A DNA stretch of 35,129 nt. Origin: Microcaldota archaeon. Lineage in GTDB: Archaea > Micrarchaeota > Micrarchaeia > Micrarchaeales > CABMGC01. Both the position numbers and the translations under genes were made by a program. The notes below the pieces were generated by a model. That model was given only the letters and a program-made list of their open reading frames with translations, was not told the origin of the DNA and searched no databases. The stretch is from NCBI GenBank assembly GCA_027366155.1, contig DAHXKV010000002.1, forward strand, positions 1-35,129, in the 5' to 3' direction. Position 1 is the stretch's first letter. Each line of letters opens with the position of its first letter. Shown piece by piece: positions 8,049 to 16,269 of this stretch.

Positions 8049-9791
8049 TCACTTCCTGCTTACCAGCGGCACGACGCCATCGGCGATCTCCTTCCCGGTA
8101 AGCGCCTCTCCATCGTACTTCAATATCCTGTCCTTTATCTCTATGCCAGTATTCATCATTATCACCTGCGATAGCTGCGCGGTGTAATTAACCTCTACGT
8201 CTATCAGTTTCCTGCCCTTAAGCATCTCGGCAGTCTTCTCCCTGTCAAGAGGCATGAGGTAGCTGAATGAGATGACACCCGCATTGAATCCCATGCCCTT
8301 CAGTATCTCCACCGCTTCCATTGCGGGCTCAGTGGTTGAGCCGAAAGTGACAAGGAAAAAGTCCGCGCCCTCATTGTATATTCCGGGTGCGAACACCTTC
8401 TCGTTCTTGAGCATTGTGTCTATCTTATCCATTCTCTTCTTCATCATCTTCCTCCTTACCTCGACGTACTTGTCTATTCCTGACAGCGCGTCGCTAACAA
8501 GGTCCCCATACTCATCATGCTCGTCGCTAGGCGCAACGTGCTCGGTGCCCGGAGTCCCGGGAAAAGCCCTCGGCGAGATGCCGTCCGCAGAGTAAAGGTA
8601 TCTCTTGAACCTACCCTGCTCTGGGTTAGACGCCACTACCTTGCCCCTGTCTATAGTTATTGAATTGGTGTCAAAGCCTTCTATGGTCTCCACGTGCTCT
8701 GATATGTAAAGGTCCATCATTATGATGACGGGGCACTGGTACCTGTCGGCCAGATTCAGCGCCTCTGCGGCTATGTAAAAGGATTCCTCAACGCTTCTCG
8801 GCGCTACGACGATCCTGGGGAATTCGCCCTGGGAGGCATGCATGACGAAAAGGAGGTCTCCCTGTTCTGTCTTTGTGGGAAGCCCGGTGCTGGGCCCTGT
8901 CCTCTGCGATTCTACTACCACCAGCGGCGTCTCGAGCATTCCGGCAAGCCCGAGCCCCTCAACCATCAGCGAAAAGCCGCCTCCGCTGGTGCCGCACATT
9001 GCCCTCACCCCGGTATTCGAGGCGCCTATCGCCATGTTTATCGCTGCAATCTCGTCCTCTGTCTGCTTGAAGAAGACGCCGCGGTCCGCATGCGCCGCAA
9101 ACCAGTGGAGAATGCTGCTTGCAGGAGTCATCGGATACGCAGAGTAGAACTTGCAGCCTCCTGCATACGCGCCTATCGCAAGCGCGGTGTTGCCGTCAAG
9201 CACATACCTTGATCTGCCGTCCCCCTTTATCTGGTGTATGGTGCCCAGCCCCTCGATTCCGTATCCCTGCGCCGCTGCCATCACGTTGCTATTGACTACC
9301 TTCTCTCCCTTCCTGGAGAACATGCTTTTTATGACCTCTTCGAATACCTTCATCTCTATTCCGAGCAGTCTGAGCGTGGCGCCTATTGCAACTGTGTTTC
9401 GCATTATCGGATCTCCGCTGACCTGCATTGCTATGTCGAGCATTGGTACTGGGGCAAGCCTGTACTTCGAAGCGTCAAGCGAATCAACCTTTATCTTTGT
9501 AGGGTCGTATATGACCGAGGCGCCCTGCCTGAGGTGCGGTGCCTGGTTTGTTATTGCATCCTGGTTAAGCGCGATAAGCACGTCTATCTGGTCTCCGTGG
9601 CTGTGCAGCTTGTTCTCAGCATCGCTGACCCGCACCTGAAACCAGACATGCCCGCCACGTATTATCGACTGGTAGCCGCGATAGCCGAATGCCTGCATGC
9701 CGTTCTTGGCAGCGACCTTCATTAGCAGTGCACCGCTCGACTCGACTCCGTCCCCATTTGCGCCCGCGATTCTTACAGTAACGTCTGGCAT
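8049..9791 (-). CDS. 2-oxoacid:ferredoxin oxidoreductase, fused gamma-alpha subunit
   Basis: N-terminal gamma domain (VRIAGANGDGVESSGALLMKVAAKNGMQAFGYRGYQSIIRGG), then YPMTPASSILHWFA and MCGTSGGGFSLMVEGLGLAGMLETPLVVVESQRTGPSTGLPTKTEQGDL; adjacent to the beta subunit. Confidence 0.93.
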   Translation of the reverse strand: MPDVTVRIAGANGDGVESSGALLMKVAAKNGMQAFGYRGYQSIIRGGHVWFQVRVSDAENKLHSHGDQIDVLIALNQDAITNQAPHLRQGASVIYDPTKIKVDSLDASKYRLAPVPMLDIAMQVSGDPIMRNTVAIGATLRLLGIEMKVFEEVIKSMFSRKGEKVVNSNVMAAAQGYGIEGLGTIHQIKGDGRSRYVLDGNTALAIGAYAGGCKFYSAYPMTPASSILHWFAAHADRGVFFKQTEDEIAAINMAIGASNTGVRAMCGTSGGGFSLMVEGLGLAGMLETPLVVVESQRTGPSTGLPTKTEQGDLLFVMHASQGEFPRIVVAPRSVEESFYIAAEALNLADRYQCPVIIMMDLYISEHVETIEGFDTNSITIDRGKVVASNPEQGRFKRYLYSADGISPRAFPGTPGTEHVAPSDEHDEYGDLVSDALSGIDKYVEVRRKMMKKRMDKIDTMLKNEKVFAPGIYNEGADFFLVTFGSTTEPAMEAVEILKGMGFNAGVISFSYLMPLDREKTAEMLKGRKLIDVEVNYTAQLSQVIMMNTGIEIKDRILKYDGEALTGKEIADGVVPLVSRK

Positions 9792-10069
9792 TTAATTTAC
9801 CTACTGGCTAAGCATAAGATTAAGTGGTTAGGTTTATAGCCTTATTTATCTGGTTCTGCGTTTGTCGTTTCTCTACATCTGCTGTTTCCCGCAAGTGGCA
9901 TACTTTATTATTTCCCATCCCATCCGCGCTTCATTGACTGCCACTCGAAAGGATGCATGGAGCAGCGCCGCCGCCAAACTGCACCAATTGCGTTTTGTTT
10001 TATTCTGAGTGACGGGCTTGCAGCTAGTATTTAAATACCTGTTGCACTGTTACTCTTTTCGGTGGATTT

Positions 10070-10579
10070 ATGGGGATGATGCAGACGATTGGGAGGGAAA
10101 GGGATTCGGCTGGAAGCGTAAGGCGTTCTAACCGATTCACGCCCGAATTAAGGGAATCCTTGTGCGCAGAAGCGAGAGAGATGCTGGATTCTGGGGTACC
10201 AAGGGCCAATGTAGTAAGGCGGCTTGTCGACCAGCACGACATCTCCATCTCCGCAGCATACAGGGCAACTTCTCCAGATGGCTTTTCCAAAAAGCCCATC
10301 ATTCCGAGAAGGGCCATAATACACAGGCATGCCGAACCTGGGCATGCAGAGATGCAGGTTCCTTCTCTGACTAAAGATCAGCAGCGCCTTGTTTCGGAGT
10401 TTAGGATCATGGCTCCAGGCCTGGTTATTGAAACGCTTAGGTTATGCTATGGCAGCGTTGGATCTGCAAGGGCGACTCTCGAAAGGCTTCGCCACGGGGG
10501 CGGAGCCATGAGTATGCAAGTTAAAGACTGGGCGACTGCAGCGTTAAGGGGCTCCGGCGAGCACAGCCCAAAGAGATGA
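10070..10579 (+). CDS. Uncharacterised small protein, possible HTH-containing
   Basis: TATA box tatttaaatac (10027-10037) ~35 bp upstream of the start; helical segment REMLDSGVPRANVVRRLVDQHDISISAAYRAT. Confidence 0.5.
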   Translation: MGMMQTIGRERDSAGSVRRSNRFTPELRESLCAEAREMLDSGVPRANVVRRLVDQHDISISAAYRATSPDGFSKKPIIPRRAIIHRHAEPGHAEMQVPSLTKDQQRLVSEFRIMAPGLVIETLRLCYGSVGSARATLERLRHGGGAMSMQVKDWATAALRGSGEHSPKR

Positions 10580-10673
10580 GTGCCAAGGCGCGCAGCCACA
10601 TCCATGCACCATGGCTTATGTCTTGTGCTGTCAACAAGTTTATAATGTTTCCTGGCATTAGATTCATGATGGC

Positions 10674-11930
10674 ATGGCCCACTCACCTAAATCTGCAAGA
10701 AGCGGCAGGGAAAGGAAACCTGCGGATGAAACTCCCGGAAGCATTCCGATGCACAGGCTGGAGGAACACTTCTCTCCGGGGGAAGCGGCAGCAAAGAGAC
10801 GGTCAATGATAGAAAAGCTGACGGGTTCCAGCCTAAAATCGGTAGGCTCGTCAGGACTTGATTATTCGGGCATAGTGAACAAGAACGCCGAAAACGTGAT
10901 AGGCTTCATGCAGATGCCTCTGGGGATTGCAGGTCCGATATCCGTCAGGGGCTCATATACGAATGGCGAGTTTTACGTGCCAATGGCCACTACTGAAGGT
11001 GCGCTGATAGCGAGCATAAACCGCGGCATGAAGGCCATAACCCTTTCCGGAGGGGCATACTCTGTTGTCACAAAAGACCTGATGACAAGGGCTCCACTCT
11101 TCGAGTTCAAGAGCGCCGGAGACGCTGTCGAGTTTGTCGCATGGGCAGAAAGTAACTGGAAAGGCATAACTGCAGCCGCAGAATCAACGACAACGCACGG
11201 CAGGCTGAAGGAGATGCTGCCATTTATCATGGGCAACAACGTCTGGCTCCGCCTCGGTTTCAGCACCGGCGATGCGATGGGCATGAACATGGCGACCATG
11301 GCGAGCGAGGCTGCATGCTCCTTCATAGAAGAAAACTTCCCGAAAGGGCATATGGTAACCGTAAGCGGAAACATGTGCTCCGACAAGAAGGAATCAGGAG
11401 TCAACAGCCTCCTGGGCAGGGGCAAGACTGTCATCTCCGAGGCCCTCATAACCGAAAGCGTGCTCGGCAACGTGCTCAAATCCAACGCCCAGGGCCTCCA
11501 CAACCTCAACATGAAGAAGAACTTCCTAGGCAGCGCCAGGGCCCTGAGTGGCAAGTTCAGCGGCCATTCCGCAAATGCGATTGCGGCAATCTTCGCGGCT
11601 ACGGGCCAGGACATAGCCCAGGTTGTCGAGAGCAGCGGATGCTTCACGCTCACCGAGCCGCGCGGCAGTGACCTTTACATCTCCGTGACACTACCCTCTC
11701 TCGAGATTGGAACTGTCGGAGGTGGATCATCGCTTCCGACACAGCGCGAGGCGCTCTCAATAATGGGCGTAAGCGGCGGAGGAAACCCTGCCGGATCAAA
11801 TGCCTCCAAATTCGCAGAGATAATAAGTGCAGCCGTACTTGCCGGAGAGCTTAACCTCCTTGCAGCGCAGTTCTCCAGGGATCTGGGAAAGGCGCACGGG
11901 AGGCTCGGCAGAAATTCAGGAGCGCGCTGA
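10674..11930 (+). CDS. hmgA: Class I HMG-CoA reductase
   Basis: [84 protein letters not shown]; upstream TATA gtttataatg. Confidence 0.93.
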   Translation: MAHSPKSARSGRERKPADETPGSIPMHRLEEHFSPGEAAAKRRSMIEKLTGSSLKSVGSSGLDYSGIVNKNAENVIGFMQMPLGIAGPISVRGSYTNGEFYVPMATTEGALIASINRGMKAITLSGGAYSVVTKDLMTRAPLFEFKSAGDAVEFVAWAESNWKGITAAAESTTTHGRLKEMLPFIMGNNVWLRLGFSTGDAMGMNMATMASEAACSFIEENFPKGHMVTVSGNMCSDKKESGVNSLLGRGKTVISEALITESVLGNVLKSNAQGLHNLNMKKNFLGSARALSGKFSGHSANAIAAIFAATGQDIAQVVESSGCFTLTEPRGSDLYISVTLPSLEIGTVGGGSSLPTQREALSIMGVSGGGNPAGSNASKFAEIISAAVLAGELNLLAAQFSRDLGKAHGRLGRNSGAR

Positions 11931-11948
11931 GTCAAAAATGTTATTTGT

Positions 11949-11976
11949 AGGGGGCAGCCATGCCGCCCCCCTTTCT
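11949..11976 (+). terminator. Possible terminator hairpin downstream of HMG-CoA reductase
   Basis: ggggggc-type stem: gggggc(agccatgcc)gccccc followed by ctttct. Confidence 0.4.
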
Positions 11977-12013
11977 GGGTGTGCCAAGCCACTCTCGGCT
12001 CTAAATAATTACC

Positions 12014-12093
12014 TATACTAATATATAATCTTTTCTATCTCAGTATCTAATTGTATAGTAAAGTATAAATACTTATACTAAAGTATATGATTG
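12014..12093. repeat. Four phased ~20 bp AT-rich units (candidate operator/iteron array)
   Basis: Units at 12014, 12034, 12054, 12074: tatactaatatata / tctatctcagtatc / tatagtaaagtata / tatactaaagtata. Units 3 and 4 are 13/14 identical, units 1 and 4 are 12/14, unit 2 is degenerate. Confidence 0.6.
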
Positions 12094-12660
12094 CAGAAAA
12101 GCGTTGCCGACGCTATACAAGACGGCAGGGCAGAACAGCCCCTTTTCTGGGTGGTAGGAATGGAAGGAAAACAAAGAGGTGAGCCGAAGGAGGAAATGTT
12201 ATGGGAGGACCTGGAGAACGCACTGCTGCGGGCAGACAGGAGGAAAGCGGCCTACGGCCTGCGCGTGCACAGGAGCATGAAAAAAAGCATCTTCTTGCTT
12301 CTGGAAGCCGCGGGCATGGAGCCTACGCACAAGCTTGCGGAGGATCTCATTGGCTGCGTGTACCTACGGGCAGGGCTGATTCGGGACAGCAGGTATTGGC
12401 AGGAAGGTTTCGGAATAGACAAGGAGTACGAGACCATCGACTATACTGGGAAGGAAGGCATAAGGCTTTCGCAATCCTCAACAAACGAGGCGGTTGTCTC
12501 CCGCCGCCTCGCGGCCCCTCCTTGCGCCGTGCTCTTGGCAAACTCGGGCCCCATTTCCCCCCACCACACACGCCTCAGTGCCTGCCATATGGCACCCTCA
12601 TTATTTATATATCTGGCAAGTGCAATAATAATCAGTCTAAAGCGGCCAGACGTGAGATAG
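12091..12660 (+). CDS. Uncharacterised protein; real start (possibly ATG 12160) and C-terminus uncertain
   Basis: Charged helical core EMLWEDLENALLRADRRKAAYGLRVHRSMKKSIFLLLEAAGMEP. The 3' third overlaps a GC hairpin and a TATA-like element for the next gene, so a frameshift or disrupted end is possible. Confidence 0.4.
   Translation: MQKSVADAIQDGRAEQPLFWVVGMEGKQRGEPKEEMLWEDLENALLRADRRKAAYGLRVHRSMKKSIFLLLEAAGMEPTHKLAEDLIGCVYLRAGLIRDSRYWQEGFGIDKEYETIDYTGKEGIRLSQSSTNEAVVSRRLAAPPCAVLLANSGPISPHHTRLSACHMAPSLFIYLASAIIISLKRPDVR
12486..12511. other. GC-rich hairpin inside the 3' part of ORF 12091..12660
   Basis: cgaggcgg (12486-12493) pairs perfectly with ccgcctcg (12504-12511), 10-nt loop. Confidence 0.6.
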
Positions 12661-12675
12661 ACGCGAGATTTTCAA

Positions 12676-13341
12676 ATGACAAAACAAACCACCTCAAGCA
12701 TGCGGGTTGCAGGGGAGCTTACTGAGGCAATCAGGACAATAGACAGACTTATGCGCGAAAACAATGAGCTTCACAAAGAAAACAATGAGCTTCGCAGGCA
12801 TGCCCATGAGGACGCGCTTACCGGCATCGGAAACAAGAGGGCATTCCTTATCGAGTTTGAAGGGGCAGTGCACGCCTACCGCAGGGATTATCCCGGAACT
12901 GTTCCATTCTCGGTTGTGGTAATAGACGCGAACAACCTCAAGATAATCAACGACGCGCTGGGGCATGCGGCAGGCGACGACCTGCTAAGGGCCATAGCAA
13001 AAGGCATAGTCTCCACAACAAGGACCGGAAAAGACTTCTCCGCAAGGATAGGCGGCGACGAATTTGTGGTGCTGATCAAAGGGCCTGCAGACGCGTTCTC
13101 GATAAGGATACATAAGGTACTCGAGGCCATAGCTGCCAAAAACGGGCTCGGATTCCCCGTAAGCATCTCGTTGGGCAGCGTCTCGATAAATGAGATAGAC
13201 ACTGAAGAAAGGCTCTCATCTCCTACTGAAAAAATCATCAAATCAATGCTTGACATTGCGGATTCGAGGATGTACGAACACAAAGCACGCTCGAAGAACG
13301 GCAGAAATCCAGCTGCGATTGCAAGCGCAATCAGGCCGTAA
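12676..13341 (+). CDS. GGDEF-domain protein (putative diguanylate cyclase) with N-terminal coiled coil
   Basis: EDALTGIGNKRAF, VVIDANNLKIINDALGHAAGDDLL, ARIGGDEFVVL: intact GGDEF, ND..GH..GD and first metal-binding Asp. N-terminal heptads MRENNELHKENNELRRHA. Upstream TATA-like tatttatatatc ~12600. Confidence 0.92.
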   Translation: MTKQTTSSMRVAGELTEAIRTIDRLMRENNELHKENNELRRHAHEDALTGIGNKRAFLIEFEGAVHAYRRDYPGTVPFSVVVIDANNLKIINDALGHAAGDDLLRAIAKGIVSTTRTGKDFSARIGGDEFVVLIKGPADAFSIRIHKVLEAIAAKNGLGFPVSISLGSVSINEIDTEERLSSPTEKIIKSMLDIADSRMYEHKARSKNGRNPAAIASAIRP

Positions 13342-13966
13342 GCTTCGTGCTGCCTGCAAGGCAAAAGGCCTCAGCAACTATATCCTCAAAGAAATAATGT
13401 ATCTTCTCCTCCTCCAGTAGGGCAAAGCCGAGCCGTTCCGCAAAGCTGTTCAGCTTTTCCAAGCTGCTTAGCGAGCTTGCAACCAGGATCGCGACCCCTG
13501 TCCCGGAGAGGTGTACCAATGCCTCCTCGAGGAACCTCATGCTGGTCTCTATGCCTTCATCGCCTCCAGACCACATTGCGTCATCAGTCTCGCCGCCTGA
13601 CCTCAGGTAAGGGGCATTGAAAATGATTATGTCATAAACCTCACCTGCCCCCACCCCTGAGAACAGATCTGTCTGGATGAAGCTGAGGCCTGCAGGCAGC
13701 GAGTGGCAGTTGGCCAAGGCGTTTTTCCTTGCAAGTCCGACTGCATCTGGATTCATGTCGGCAAACGTCACCTCTGAAGCCAGTCCGCTGCACGCGGCGA
13801 ATATCCCCAGTATGCCTGTTGCGGTGCCCATGTCGAGAACCTTGAGCTTCTTGGATGCGCCAAGCCTCTTCAGGTACCTCCCCAGCATTCCTGCCGCGAG
13901 CTCAGAGTCTTCCGAAGGGGCGTATACCCCGTCCCTATTCTCGATGCGTATTGCAGAGTATTCCAT
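13331..13966 (-). CDS. HemK2/Mtq2-like class I SAM methyltransferase (release-factor glutamine methyltransferase family)
   Basis: DGVYAPSEDSELAAG, KVLDMGTATGILGIFAA, FADMNPDAVGLARKNA, IIIFNAPYL (NxPY). Confidence 0.8.
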   Translation of the reverse strand: MEYSAIRIENRDGVYAPSEDSELAAGMLGRYLKRLGASKKLKVLDMGTATGILGIFAACSGLASEVTFADMNPDAVGLARKNALANCHSLPAGLSFIQTDLFSGVGAGEVYDIIIFNAPYLRSGGETDDAMWSGGDEGIETSMRFLEEALVHLSGTGVAILVASSLSSLEKLNSFAERLGFALLEEEKIHYFFEDIVAEAFCLAGSTKLTA

Positions 13967-14022
13967 CGCGCTCCGATAATCAATTCCCTAGATATATATA
14001 ATGTATTTGCAATATTCCTGGC

Positions 14023-14586
14023 ATGGAAGAGATGCCTGCCTGGATGGAATGCGAAGACATCCTCTCAAGGGTTGAGGCAGAGCTCATGTCAGAAGCCTTG
14101 GAGCTGCTGCGGAAGGAGATGGATGCCGGCAGGATAAAGGTAGAAGGGAATGTTGCGGCATCATCCGAACTGACTGCGCAGGCCGAACGCGACCTTTTCA
14201 TAATGGAGAAGCTACTCGCCGACGAGCAAAACATGCGATACAGGTATGAAAACCTGGTCAATGCGGTTGAAGAGGGCCGCGAGACAAACCCGGAGATAGT
14301 ATCAAGGACGGAAGAGGTAAAGAGGTTCCTGCTTGTTGTCTCGCAGATATCCATAACCGTAAAGTATGCAAAGGTATTCTCCCTCTGGTTTCCCGAAGCC
14401 GGGAAGATGATGAAGGGCGGCAGCGCAAAGGAGATACTGCTTGAAACTGCAAGACAGGACAGTGAGCGCCCTGAGGCCGTATCCTTCATACTGAGCAACA
14501 AGGAGTTCAGAAAAAGCGAGGTGCTCGATGCCAGGGAGATTGAGATGCTTGCCGAGATATATAAAAGGTGCACAAATGGTAACTAA
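14023..14586 (+). CDS. Conserved-looking alpha-helical protein of unknown function
   Basis: Promoter-like gatatatataatgtattt just upstream; ends overlapping the start of endonuclease IV, suggesting an operon. Chosen over antisense ORF 13980..14573. Confidence 0.65.
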   Translation: MEEMPAWMECEDILSRVEAELMSEALELLRKEMDAGRIKVEGNVAASSELTAQAERDLFIMEKLLADEQNMRYRYENLVNAVEEGRETNPEIVSRTEEVKRFLLVVSQISITVKYAKVFSLWFPEAGKMMKGGSAKEILLETARQDSERPEAVSFILSNKEFRKSEVLDAREIEMLAEIYKRCTNGN

Positions 14587-15421
14587 CGTGGAAAAGGCAG
14601 GCCAAAGGCTGAGACTCGGATATCATGTCTCGGTAGCCGGAGGCATCTTCAATGCATTCGAGAGGGCTGAGTCATTGGGCTGCAACTCGATGCAGATCTT
14701 TCTGAGCAACCCGCGCGGATGGGATGTAGGCCATCTGCCTCCTGAAGAAATAAGCAGATTTGCGGGGATGCGTGCCAGGCACCCCATAGACCCGGTAGTG
14801 GCGCATATGCCATACCTTCCAAACTTATCCACTTCCGACAGAGCCAAAATGAAAAAGTCAGTAGAATCCCTATCCCGCACCCTCTCACTGGCCGGGTCAC
14901 TCGGGGTAGACTATGTCGTGGCGCATCTGGGAAGCCATGGCGGCGCGGGCACGGAGAAGGGAATCGTGAACGTGATATCTGCAATAAACGCAGTGGAAAT
15001 ACCCGACAATGTGGCACTGCTCCTTGAAAACACTGCCGGAGGAACCAACAGCGTAGGCTCCTCGCTGGAAGAACTCGCGAGGATAAGGGAGGGTGCAGCA
15101 GACCAAAAAAAGATAAGATTCTGCTTAGACACCTGCCACCTCTACGCGGCGGGTTATGACATTGCAGATGCCGCGGTGGCCAACAACATCAAGAAAAAAC
15201 TGGGTCCTGACAGTATAGGCATCATCCATCTCAACGACGCAAAGTTTGAGCTTGACTCAAAGAAAGACCGCCATGCAAACATAGGCCAGGGGTACATAGG
15301 CGAGTCGGGCTTCAGGAAATTCCTTGGAAACGGTTGGGTAAGGTCAATCCCGCTGATACTCGAAACCCCGGAAAACACGCCCGAAGAGATATTGCTTGTC
15401 AGGAGGCTTGCTGGCGGGTAA
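14576..15421 (+). CDS. nfo: Endonuclease IV (AP endonuclease)
   Basis: GYHVSVAGGIFNAFERAESLGCNSMQIFLSNPRGW, VAHLGSHGG, LLENTAGGTNSVGSS, RFCLDTCHLYAAGYD, IIHLNDAKFELDSKKDRHANIGQGYIG, PLILETPEN. Confidence 0.95.
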   Translation: MVTNVEKAGQRLRLGYHVSVAGGIFNAFERAESLGCNSMQIFLSNPRGWDVGHLPPEEISRFAGMRARHPIDPVVAHMPYLPNLSTSDRAKMKKSVESLSRTLSLAGSLGVDYVVAHLGSHGGAGTEKGIVNVISAINAVEIPDNVALLLENTAGGTNSVGSSLEELARIREGAADQKKIRFCLDTCHLYAAGYDIADAAVANNIKKKLGPDSIGIIHLNDAKFELDSKKDRHANIGQGYIGESGFRKFLGNGWVRSIPLILETPENTPEEILLVRRLAGG

Positions 15422-15446
15422 GCATGCATGGCAATATGCCTGCGGT

Positions 15447-16196
15447 TTATTTTCTTTTGGCACTTTTTACACTGAACCAACGTGACCTCTCAAAAGCGTA
15501 GGATTTTAGCCTGTCTGCAAGCTTGCTCAGGCTAAGCTGGCCGTTTCTGGAAATGATAAGTTCTAACAGCCTTGAGCCTTCCTCATGCAGGACCTCTGCA
15601 TCTGTGCCAAGACTCTTCGCTATTGCATCCACGCGCGAATCGAGGAATCTTTCTGGAACATTTCCGTGCTCAAGCAGTGTTATATAATTCTCGCTTACTC
15701 CCGTGGCGAGTGAAAACCTGTGCCTTGTCATTTTAGGGATCCTCTCGCGCCTCAGTCTGGCAGCAATGCCTACCATGACTGCTTTCCTGTAGTTTTCCGG
15801 GGAATTTTCCATGTCCCTGCATAGAGTTTCTACAAGAAACCCGAAACTTCTTCTGGACGCAGGCTCGGAGATCTTGCCTGTGGTTTCTGCCCGTCCGCCT
15901 ATCCTGAAAAGCTCTTTTGCATCAGTTCTTAGCAGCTCGGCAATTCTTTCAAGGTGGCCTGGATTAGTATCTCCAATGAAAAAGAGCCCCACGCGGATGT
16001 AGTTCATTTCCTTCTCGCCGATTCTTGCCATTGAAGCCAGCTTGTGCGAATCTATCCCCAGAAACTCCATCCTGAACTGGATTTCAGCTGAAATAGCAAG
16101 CTCTGCCGGTCTTCTTGTGAAGTATGTCATGAAGAGTCTCTCCACGGAACTCAGCCTCTCCGCTCCATTATGCTGCATTGCAATGCTCGCTCCCAT
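15447..16196 (-). CDS. Tandem XRE-type HTH DNA-binding regulator
   Basis: FLGIDSHKLASMARIGEKEMNYIRVGLFFIGDTNPGHLERIAELLRTDAKELF and MTRHRFSLATGVSENYITLLEHGNVPERFLDSRVDAIAKSLGTDAEVLHEEG. Start at MGAS, ~33 bp from the palindromic TATA box. Confidence 0.75.
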   Translation of the reverse strand: MGASIAMQHNGAERLSSVERLFMTYFTRRPAELAISAEIQFRMEFLGIDSHKLASMARIGEKEMNYIRVGLFFIGDTNPGHLERIAELLRTDAKELFRIGGRAETTGKISEPASRRSFGFLVETLCRDMENSPENYRKAVMVGIAARLRRERIPKMTRHRFSLATGVSENYITLLEHGNVPERFLDSRVDAIAKSLGTDAEVLHEEGSRLLELIISRNGQLSLSKLADRLKSYAFERSRWFSVKSAKRK

Positions 16197-16223
16197 TCTA
16201 TCAAATACCCCTGATTCTCCCTG

Positions 16224-16233
16224 ATATTTAAAT
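16224..16233. promoter_or_regulatory. Shared palindromic TATA box of divergent HTH and HerA-like genes
   Basis: atatttaaat, centre ~16229; ~33 bp to the minus-strand ATG (16196) and ~40 bp to the plus-strand ATG (16270). Confidence 0.55.
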
Positions 16234-16269
16234 TCATGCGTAAAGTGCGCATCTGACCAGGCGAAACAA

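Noticed and set aside
7364-9725. Long plus-strand ORFs antisense to the oxidoreductase subunits (7364..8008, 7383..7835, 8838..9212, 9151..9639, 9234..9725)
   Set aside because: They lie opposite strongly recognisable conserved proteins and have no coherent domain signals.
9792-10069. tRNA or other structured RNA in the 9.8-10.07 kb intergenic gap
   Set aside because: No T-loop GGTTCRANNCC motif or cloverleaf found; only promoter-like TATA elements. The same check of the other larger gaps was also negative.
10973-11671. ORFs overlapping HMG-CoA reductase in other frames
   Set aside because: HMG-CoA reductase motifs run through the whole region; the others are shadow ORFs from GC-rich codons.
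13980-14573. Antisense ORF 197 aa opposite 14023..14586
   Set aside because: Ser/Phe-rich composition typical of antisense frames; the plus-strand ORF has a promoter-like sequence and overlaps the endonuclease IV start as in an operon.
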